51,523 nucleotides of DNA, from contig CACJJL010000014.1 of assembly GCA_902593735.1 (NCBI GenBank), positions 1 through 51,523 of the forward strand, in the 5' to 3' direction. Position 1 is the stretch's first letter. The number at the start of each line of letters is the position of its first letter. The position numbers were made by a program, and so were the translations under genes. Source of the stretch: an uncultured SAR116 cluster alpha proteobacterium (GTDB taxonomy: Bacteria > Pseudomonadota > Alphaproteobacteria > Puniceispirillales > Marisalimonadaceae). The notes under the pieces are model-generated. The model was not told the DNA's origin, searched no databases, and saw nothing but the letters and a program-made list of their open reading frames with translations. Below, piece by piece: positions 45,066 to 51,523 of this stretch.

Positions 45066-45672
45066 TCTTCTCTTAATTTAATTATCTCTGCATTTTGATT
45101 TGTTTTTCCATTCCATCCAAACATCTTTAGATCATTAAAATTTTTATGTTCTCCAATGAAATATTGACACAACATTTTAGGGACATCATCCTCTTGACAA
45201 TTATCTAGTTCAATTGAATATTCTCGTTGATTATACTCATCATATTTTTCATATGTAATAAGTGACCATTTTCGAGTTCCATTTTTTTACCATGACGTTT
45301 TAAGTAAAGTCTTGTGACTTCCTGGCACATAGCAGGTCCAGTATATACAATTCCAAGATAAAACACTCTTTGCCTGGGTAAGGGGATTTCATATTTTAAT
45401 GGAACACACACATTCCTTGGCAATTCAATTACTGTCTTTTTTATCACCTTTAATTTTCCAACCATTTTTGATGAGAATATTTACAAGTCTATGATAAATT
45501 TCCTCCGTAGATGTCTTTTGATCTGCTATAGGTTCTAAAAATAAATTTTTTTATTATCTATTTTTTCTCTATGTTTTATGTAATCTTGAAGGTTTTTTTT
45601 AGGGGAATAAATGACAAATCCATCTTTGAAGATAAAATCATCTTTTTTAAACTTTTTTATAGTATATTTCAT
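45062..45672 (-). pseudogene. Frameshifted gene for an unknown protein
   Basis: An ideal Shine-Dalgarno (GGAGG, five bases before ATG 45670-45672) starts MKYTIKKFKKDDFIFKDGF and stops after about 40 codons. Other frames continue: LEPIADQKTSTEEIYHRLVN ... KNGWKIKGDKKDSN, then IELPRNVCVPLKYEIPLPRQ ... YTGPAMCQEVTRLYLKRHGKK (an isolated open piece at 45205-45465), then GTRKWSLITYEKYDEYNQRE to the stop 45062-45064. Three frameshifts over about 200 codons. The intact product would be a soluble protein of about 200 residues; I do not recognise it. Confidence 0.7.
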
Positions 45673-45837
45673 TGAAGCCTCCGCTTTAGTACTTTAGGCG
45701 GGATGCCAAGGCGTACAAGTTGGTAATTAAAAACCTTGTTTATATTTAATATTTCCCTACTTTGATTACAAGTCAATCTTTTAAAATTTATTGATTTTTA
45801 AATATAAATTTTAAATTAAAAATATTAAACTTTTCCT

Positions 45838-47655
45838 ATGAATATAAAAGAATTGAATACTAAAGCTTTTGACGTACTACGTGACACTTTTGGCTACTCC
45901 ACATACAAATATGAGCAAAAATACATTATAGAGAGTGTTCTCTCTAAAAATCATACCCTTGCTATTATGCCTACTGGTGCAGGTAAATCATTGTGCTATC
46001 AAATACCAGCAATTATTTCTTCAAAGAAAACAATAGTTATTTCACCTCTAATTTCACTAATGGATGACCAGGTTTCAGCATTAAAAGAGTGTGGGATTCA
46101 AGCAGAGAAAATTCATTCTGATTTATCCTATAGTGAAAGAATTACATCTTGGGAAAACTTCAAAAATGAGAAAGCAAAAATTATTTATATGTCTCCAGAG
46201 AGGCTTATGACAGAAAAAATTATTAATGAATTACAAAACATTGATATAGGATTGTTTGTCATTGATGAAATACACTGTGTATCTAAATGGGGGCATAATT
46301 TTAGACCCGATTATAATGAATTATCAAAATTAAAGTTATTGTTTCCAAAAAGTAACATTATTGGGTTTACTGCAACAGCAGACAAAACGACTAGATTGGA
46401 TATTCTTGAAAAGATATTCAATAAAAATGTTAAAGTATTTATTACAAGCCTAGACAGGCCCAATTTAAGCCTTTCAATAAGTCAAAAAACAAATTGGAAA
46501 ACTCAGTTAATTGAATATCTAAATCCAAGAAAAACACAATCAGGAATAATTTATTGTTTATCAAAGAAAAAAACTGAGGAAGTCACTTCATTTTTAATTG
46601 ATAAAGGCTTCAATGCTAGTACCTACCATGCAGGATTGGATGGTCAAGTAAGAAAAAATGTACAAAACAAATTTATGACTGATCAAGCACACATAGTTGT
46701 AGCCACAATTGCATTTGGAATGGGCATTGATAAACCAGATATTAGGTTCGTTATTCATTTAAATCTTCCAGGGAGCGTTGAAGCTTATTCTCAAGAAATA
46801 GGTAGAGCAGGACGGGATGGTAAAGCATCCGATACATTGTTAATTTATGGATTAGATGACTTAGTTATTAGAAGAAGAATGATTGATGAAAACAATTCTG
46901 AAGAAAAATTCAAGTTTCATGAAAATAAACGATTAGACTATTTGTTATCCTATTGTGAAACTCCTGAATGTCGTAGAAAAGTTTTATTAGCATATTTTGA
47001 TGAAAAGTCAGAAAATTGTAATAATTGCGATAACTGCCTTAACCCACCAGCACTAATTGATGGTACAATATTGGCTCAAAAACTTCTTTCCACAATATAT
47101 CGAACTGGTCAGTTTTTTGGTCAGGTTCATATTATTAATGTACTTAGGGGATCAGAAGATAAAAAAGTATATGATAAGGGTCATCAAAAACTTTCTGTGT
47201 ATGGAATAGGAAATGATAAATCTAAGGAATTTTGGCAATCATTTCTAAGACAGATGCTAGCTTATGGGCACTTAAAAATAAATTTTCAGAAATATGGTGC
47301 AATTCAAATTACTAATACAGGTGTTGATGTTTTAAAAAATAAAAATAAATTTATGTATAAAGATATTCCTATAAAATCAATAAAAGAAAATACTAAAGCT
47401 CCAAAATATGTAAATAGAGATCTAACAAACGGTGATAGTGGTTTGTTAAACAACCTAAAGTCATTAAGACTAGACATTGCAAAAAAACAAAATCTCCCTG
47501 CATTTACTATATTTCACGATAGTACACTAATTCAAATGTCACAAAGAAGACCAAAAAATGAGATTGATATGCTTAAAATAGACGGAGTAGGGCCAGCAAA
47601 ATTAAAAAAATATGGTTTAATATTTATTGATTTAATTTCAAAGCACATAGATTAA
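45838..47655 (+). CDS. recQ: ATP-dependent DNA helicase RecQ
   Basis: A 605-residue protein with the full RecQ architecture: DEAD/DEAH-type helicase core with MPTGAGKSLCYQIPA (Walker A), FVIDEIHCVSKWGHNFRPDY (Walker B, Ile replacing the usual Ala), GFTATADKTTR and QEIGRAGRDG; the RQC zinc site PECRRKV ... CNNCDNC; and a C-terminal HRDC domain (about 530-600, IDGVGPAKLKKYG). RecQ unwinds recombination and repair intermediates 3' to 5'. It is the normal length. The ATG at 45838 has an AT-rich leader without a strong ribosome site. Neighbours are unknown membrane genes and a large helicase-nuclease, so it may also serve a mobile or defence region. Confidence 0.95.
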   Translation: MNIKELNTKAFDVLRDTFGYSTYKYEQKYIIESVLSKNHTLAIMPTGAGKSLCYQIPAIISSKKTIVISPLISLMDDQVSALKECGIQAEKIHSDLSYSERITSWENFKNEKAKIIYMSPERLMTEKIINELQNIDIGLFVIDEIHCVSKWGHNFRPDYNELSKLKLLFPKSNIIGFTATADKTTRLDILEKIFNKNVKVFITSLDRPNLSLSISQKTNWKTQLIEYLNPRKTQSGIIYCLSKKKTEEVTSFLIDKGFNASTYHAGLDGQVRKNVQNKFMTDQAHIVVATIAFGMGIDKPDIRFVIHLNLPGSVEAYSQEIGRAGRDGKASDTLLIYGLDDLVIRRRMIDENNSEEKFKFHENKRLDYLLSYCETPECRRKVLLAYFDEKSENCNNCDNCLNPPALIDGTILAQKLLSTIYRTGQFFGQVHIINVLRGSEDKKVYDKGHQKLSVYGIGNDKSKEFWQSFLRQMLAYGHLKINFQKYGAIQITNTGVDVLKNKNKFMYKDIPIKSIKENTKAPKYVNRDLTNGDSGLLNNLKSLRLDIAKKQNLPAFTIFHDSTLIQMSQRRPKNEIDMLKIDGVGPAKLKKYGLIFIDLISKHID

Positions 47656-47663
47656 ATGTAAAA

Positions 47664-47954
47664 TCATCTATAATTTTTATTATGCTTTATTAACTCCATT
47701 TTATATTGATCATCTGAATGATAATTTTTATCAAACTGATTTAATTTTGATTTTTTTGAAAAATTTTTGAAAATATATATTAAACAAAATATAGACAACA
47801 TTAATAAACCTAAACTAATGTCAAACGAACCATCCGAAAACCATAATTTGTTTTTTTCTAGTTCTTGATAAATTTCATCATAAATACCGATGTAAAATGT
47901 AGTAAAAGTGAAGATTATTACAATAAAGCTAACGATTAAAAGAATAATTCTCAT
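47664..47954 (-). CDS. Two-helix membrane protein (GIYDE motif), paralogue A
   Basis: A 96-residue protein with an N-terminal helix (IILLIVSFIVIIFTFTTFYI), a short exposed loop starting GIYDEIYQE, a second helix (LGLLMLSIFCLIYIF) and a basic tail. GAGG lies eight bases before the ATG 47952-47954. It overlaps the next minus-strand gene by 26 bases and shares with it the layout helix, GIYD loop, helix, so the two look like tandem duplicates. Function unknown. Confidence 0.55.
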   Translation of the reverse strand: MRIILLIVSFIVIIFTFTTFYIGIYDEIYQELEKNKLWFSDGSFDISLGLLMLSIFCLIYIFKNFSKKSKLNQFDKNYHSDDQYKMELIKHNKNYR

Positions 47955-48150
47955 ATATTAACCTCATATTAATAATAGGTAAAAAAAGACAAAAAATTAT
48001 AAGTAGAAGTAATTCTAATAAATCGACATTAAAGAAAATTTTAGTAGCAGGGTCAGAAGGTTGGAATTGGTCATATATTCCAGTAACCGTAAATAAAACA
48101 AAATAACATATCAGAAAAATATTCAGTAAAAATGATATTATGATTAACAT
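47929..48150 (-). CDS. Two-helix membrane protein (GIYDQ motif), paralogue B
   Basis: A 73-residue protein: helix FLLNIFLICYFVLFTVT, loop GIYDQFQPSDPATKIFF, helix LLELLLLIIFCLFLPII. The same order as its neighbour suggests descent from one gene. The ATG is at 48148-48150 with a weak, distant AGG. It overlaps paralogue A by 26 bases and follows the 71-residue gene by three bases, forming a tight cluster of three small membrane proteins. Confidence 0.5.
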   Translation of the reverse strand: MLIIISFLLNIFLICYFVLFTVTGIYDQFQPSDPATKIFFNVDLLELLLLIIFCLFLPIINMRLIYENYSFNR

Positions 48151-48153
48151 GGT

Positions 48154-48369
48154 TTAATACAACCTGTTGCCATTTTTATCATTTTTCTTATGCCTAAGTC
48201 GTAATATTTCAGCAAACATAATTAGTGTTAGAATCGGCCAAATTACGCAAAATAACCATACATTTATTTCTTCGTATGTTATTCCCATGATATCGGCTAA
48301 ATCAAAAAGTAGCTTCACACAGAAATCAAAAGTCTCATCAGTCCATTTTATACCAGAATTTGCACTCAT
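48154..48369 (-). CDS. Small single-helix membrane protein
   Basis: About 71 residues from the ATG at 48367-48369; an upstream in-frame TTG at 48390 is less convincing. The soluble N-terminal part (GIKWTDETFDFCVKLLFDLADIMG) leads to ITYEEINVWLFCVIWPILTLIMF, a single membrane helix, and a basic tail (RLRHKKNDKNGN). The segment ITYEEINVW followed by a Pro-containing helix is a pattern I have seen in small uncharacterised bacterial membrane proteins. It heads the three-gene membrane cluster. Confidence 0.55.
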   Translation of the reverse strand: MSANSGIKWTDETFDFCVKLLFDLADIMGITYEEINVWLFCVIWPILTLIMFAEILRLRHKKNDKNGNRLY

Positions 48370-48455
48370 CTTACTATTAAAGATAATCAATTAGACATTT
48401 TAGTGTTTTATTTATGATTTTTGGGACATATTTTAAATATTATTTAAACAAATAT

Positions 48456-51400
48456 TTATCCTCTTTCCAACTGCCAATTCTTTAATTTTTGAAAACATCC
48501 ATCTAAATCATCTCTAATTTCATAAACCCAAAACCTAATTACATCATATCCTAATTCAAATAATCTTTGATTTCTGAGTTGATCTCTTCTGCACAACTCT
48601 CCTGTCCAATTTCTATGATATCTTTCGCCATCAACCTCAATAACTAATTTTCTATTTTTATGGACCATAAGAAAATCTACTGTAAATTTCTCAATTTGAT
48701 ATTGAGGCATTAATCTAACACCTCTTTTAAAAGCATGTTTGTAAAAATATTTTTCCCACTCTGAAACTAATTCAGCATCACTGACCTCAGGGTATTGAGA
48801 AGTTAGACCTTTCATATTTATAACCTCATCTTTTTGTTTTTCTTTTTTTAGAGACGACGCATATTTTGCAAATCTAGATAAATATCCAACATTACAATCT
48901 AAACAATATTTCAAGTCCCCAACTATAATAAGCTGGGCCCTTGCTCTTGTAATGGCAACATTAAATAGGTTTCCATTTGCAATGAAAAAGTTAATAGTGC
49001 TTGGAGGAAAGTTATTAGATATTACTGGTGAGAATATCATTAAGTCTCTTTCATCACCTTGAAATTTATGAACAGTGTCAGATATAAACTTACTCTGATT
49101 GCTAGCAAGAAATAACTCTTTATCATTTTCAACAAACTTTCTAATTAAATTTGCCTGCCCTCTAAATGGTGAAACAACCCCTATGGTTCCTGTATAGCTT
49201 TTATTAATTAAAATATCTTTTACGCATTGATATACTTTTTCAGCTTCTATTTGATTTACTGCTCCTCCTGTTTCTGGACGAAAAACTTTACCTTTTATAT
49301 CTATCCATTTTACCCCAGTTTGTTCTTCATTAAGTAATTTTAATTGGTCATAATTTGTAGCTACTCTTAATCTATCTTCGTAAAACTCTTGATTAGAGAA
49401 CTCAATAATTTGAGCATGAGAACGGTGGTGGTCAACTAGTCTAATAATATCATTATTACTAACTAAAGAGTTAGATAGTCCAAAAAGAGATTGAAACGAA
49501 TAGGACCAATTTGAAAATTTCTCTAATAATCCATTTTTTTCAAGCAAATTTTGATCTTGGCCTTTTTTTAAACTGGTAATATGAGATAATTGTTTGGGAT
49601 CTCCGATTATTACTGCAGATTTTGCTCTATACAATAGAGGAAGAGCAGATGCTATGTCGCATTGACTAGCCTCATCAAAAACCACTATATCAAATATACC
49701 CGGGGAAAACGGAATTTTACCTTTTGCTGATAACGAAGTAACTGCCCAACAAGGAAGGTAATGTGAAATTTCAGATAACATTCTAGCATATTCAGAAAAT
49801 ATAGATTTGTTAAATTCAGTTTCAGAACCAGAATCTATAATCATTTTTAATAATGTTGTATATTTACTAAGTTTTTGTCTTTCTTCATCCGAAATTTCTG
49901 ATGGTTTAATCCTTAACCACAATTTCCATAACTTTGATGATAAAATAGATATTTCTCTAATAAGGCTATTCTTTTTAAAATATATTTTTTCTAAAGGCTC
50001 AAGTGTTTGCAATTCACTCAATTTAGATTTATACAAATTTATTAATTCAATCTTAATTATTATATCTAGCGCCTCAGTTAAAATAGTACTAATTGAAGTT
50101 ACAGCTTGGTCTGAAAAATAATTTTTTTCTAGGTCGATACCAAAAATATTAAATATTGGAATATTTCTTTTTATGGTTGAGATTAGTTCGCTTTGTTTTT
50201 TTTCTTTAACAAATGACCAGAAAATTTTGTTAAAAAAACTTGTATTGTTTTTAATTGTATTTTTAAATTTTGAATCAATCTCTTTGATTACTTGTTTGAA
50301 TTTGAATAAATCCAAGTTCTTTGAGTTATTAAACGTTTTTTCAGATAGGGAATCTCTTGATTCTTGAATCATTTGCTCTGATCTATCAACTTCATTTCTT
50401 AAATCAATAAACCGACTAATTTCAATATCTAAATCATTATATCTTTTTAAGATTTCTTCATATACTTGTTTGAAATTTAAAAAATCTTCTTTTTCTTCTT
50501 CTGTAGTGCTGGATGATAGTAAGTCTAAAACATATTCTGCCAATTGAGTTTGATATGCCTTTGAAGACCCCACTCTTAGTAATATAGGCTTTGATCCAAG
50601 CGAGTTAATCCTTTGTTCCACAACATCTACTGCTTTGTTGTTTTTGCTAGCGAACAATACTCTTTTACCTGTCCAAGCAGCATTTAAGATAAGATTAGTA
50701 ATCACTTGAGATTTCCCAGTGCCAGGAGGTCCAGTAATAATAGAGATTGGTAAATTTAAAGAATTAAATACAGCATCTCGTTGTTCTGAATTCATTGGAA
50801 GAACTTCTAAAAGATGGTTTTCAAAGTTAACTTCTTCCATTTTTTCAAATTTAGAAGTGGGATTTAAAAAACTATCTAAAGCTGTTCCATCCAATGATTT
50901 TGATGAAACTTTTTCAAGTTCTTTAATTTCCTGCTCAAGGCCCTGGGTAAAAGGTGATTTTTCACCTAGCATAAAAACAGCTCGATTGTATATGCCAGGC
51001 TTTTCAATTGCATTTATAGGTATTTTTTCTTTTTTTAATTTTTGAATATTAAGCTTTTCAGCCCATGGCCATTCTGGTCTTATTGATTGAAGTCTTAGGG
51101 CTATTTCATCGATATCTATATCTTGATTTTCTTCAGAAAAACCTATTTCAGATTCTAATTCTGCTAAGTGAGACATCAATTCATCTTGATTAGATTTAGT
51201 AAAACTTTTAAATGCTTTTTGATTAATTATTGGTGTTTTATCATTAATAACAAACTTATTTTCGTTTATATCATAATCTATTTGAAACAAGATAACTGGT
51301 TCTAACATTAACCCAGACCAATCAGACTTTTGAGACTTTACTTCTGAAATTAAACTTGGATATCCAAAGAAAATTTCATGTCTACCTTGTTCAGATCTCT

Positions 51401-51523
51401 TTTTACTTCTTAGTGTTCTTAAAGATTCTTGTTCACGCATAAGGTTTTGATTGTTAGGTATCTCATTAGTTTCATAATAATAATAATTTTCATATTTTGA
51501 TGTTAAAAAGGTGGAAACTCCAG
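48456..51523 (-). CDS. SF1 (UPF1-like) DNA/RNA helicase with C-terminal Vsr/DUF559-like nuclease (5' part outside window)
   Basis: At least 1,022 residues; the frame stays open to the window edge, so the ATG at 51440 is internal and the N-terminus is missing. Helicase motifs: GPPGTGKSQVITN (Walker A), VFDEASQCD (Walker B), IGDPKQLSHI, VVSPFRGQANLI, VHKFQGDERDL, FNVAITRARAQLIIVGD. Between Walker A and B sits a long coiled-coil insertion. The last 95 residues form a Vsr/DUF559-type endonuclease: YQIEKFTVDFLMV, LVIEVDGERYH, RDQLRNQRLFELGYDVIRFW, with the Asp-Glu-x-Asp-type metal residues. Such helicase-nuclease fusions are common in bacterial defence islands. Confidence 0.88.
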   Translation of the reverse strand, partial: GVSTFLTSKYENYYYYETNEIPNNQNLMREQESLRTLRSKKRSEQGRHEIFFGYPSLISEVKSQKSDWSGLMLEPVILFQIDYDINENKFVINDKTPIINQKAFKSFTKSNQDELMSHLAELESEIGFSEENQDIDIDEIALRLQSIRPEWPWAEKLNIQKLKKEKIPINAIEKPGIYNRAVFMLGEKSPFTQGLEQEIKELEKVSSKSLDGTALDSFLNPTSKFEKMEEVNFENHLLEVLPMNSEQRDAVFNSLNLPISIITGPPGTGKSQVITNLILNAAWTGKRVLFASKNNKAVDVVEQRINSLGSKPILLRVGSSKAYQTQLAEYVLDLLSSSTTEEEKEDFLNFKQVYEEILKRYNDLDIEISRFIDLRNEVDRSEQMIQESRDSLSEKTFNNSKNLDLFKFKQVIKEIDSKFKNTIKNNTSFFNKIFWSFVKEKKQSELISTIKRNIPIFNIFGIDLEKNYFSDQAVTSISTILTEALDIIIKIELINLYKSKLSELQTLEPLEKIYFKKNSLIREISILSSKLWKLWLRIKPSEISDEERQKLSKYTTLLKMIIDSGSETEFNKSIFSEYARMLSEISHYLPCWAVTSLSAKGKIPFSPGIFDIVVFDEASQCDIASALPLLYRAKSAVIIGDPKQLSHITSLKKGQDQNLLEKNGLLEKFSNWSYSFQSLFGLSNSLVSNNDIIRLVDHHRSHAQIIEFSNQEFYEDRLRVATNYDQLKLLNEEQTGVKWIDIKGKVFRPETGGAVNQIEAEKVYQCVKDILINKSYTGTIGVVSPFRGQANLIRKFVENDKELFLASNQSKFISDTVHKFQGDERDLMIFSPVISNNFPPSTINFFIANGNLFNVAITRARAQLIIVGDLKYCLDCNVGYLSRFAKYASSLKKEKQKDEVINMKGLTSQYPEVSDAELVSEWEKYFYKHAFKRGVRLMPQYQIEKFTVDFLMVHKNRKLVIEVDGERYHRNWTGELCRRDQLRNQRLFELGYDVIRFWVYEIRDDLDGCFQKLKNWQLERG

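Noticed and set aside
45205-45465. An 86-codon open frame as an independent gene
   Set aside because: It is one of several frames of a longer broken gene whose start and ribosome site lie at 45672.
1-51523. CRISPR arrays, transposases, integrases, tRNA or rRNA genes
   Set aside because: I scanned for spaced direct repeats, transposase motifs and cloverleaf-like segments and saw none; a covariance search for tRNA would be needed to exclude them fully.

Overview
The window is strongly AT-rich, gene-dense double-stranded bacterial DNA with short intergenic gaps and frequent TTG/GTG starts. The gene content fits a low-GC marine alphaproteobacterium: amino-acid ABC uptake, EamA transporter, SMP-30, MmgE/PrpD, PhyH dioxygenase, TPR-methyltransferase and ergothioneine genes. 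This placement is inferred from gene content and base composition only; no rRNA, tRNA or other phylogenetic marker is present. No CRISPR array, insertion sequence, prophage or replication origin was seen.

Layout. (1) 1-271 is the tail of a charged protein, facing the relic of a staphylococcal-nuclease-like gene (274-755). (2) 754-10674 is a catabolic and housekeeping block. The minus strand carries SMP-30, an NTF2-like protein, an EamA transporter, uracil-DNA glycosylase and a PhyH oxygenase. These diverge from a plus-strand enolase-superfamily/cupin/MmgE-PrpD run. An M20 hydantoinase/carbamoylase-type amidohydrolase and an aldehyde dehydrogenase follow on the minus strand. (3) 11082-17625 is a three-gene, same-strand cluster that I do not recognise as any named system: an exported protein with a charged helical repeat, a lipoprotein joining TPR repeats to a secretin domain, and a secreted tectonin-like beta-propeller. 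It is the best candidate for an undescribed system. (4) 17660-26562 looks like one uptake and breakdown unit read from a central divergent promoter (22622-22846). The minus arm is a polar amino-acid ABC transporter plus two hydrolases. The plus arm is a three-subunit flavin/iron-sulfur dehydrogenase (HcnABC / D-hydroxyproline dehydrogenase type) plus a DapA-family lyase. An imino acid such as hydroxyproline, or an opine, is the likely substrate class.

(5) 26729-33615 holds small metabolic enzymes, several small secreted or lipoprotein hypotheticals, and an oxidoreductase gene broken by one in-frame stop. (6) 33654-39481 contains relics of a GFA/CENP-V enzyme and a Sel1-repeat protein, a methyltransferase, a TPR-methyltransferase fusion and an EgtB-EgtD fusion for ergothioneine. 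The last two have homologous N-termini that extend upstream of any ATG/GTG/TTG. (7) 39661-51523 looks like a partly decayed accessory, possibly defence, region. It holds a Z1-domain ATPase head-to-head with an unknown gene, a separate decayed Z1 fragment, small membrane proteins, RecQ, and a large SF1 helicase with a C-terminal Vsr/DUF559-like nuclease that runs off the window end.

Seven broken genes occur within 51 kb, many with several lesions. That is a lot for a compact genome and suggests recent relaxed selection or turnover in this region.
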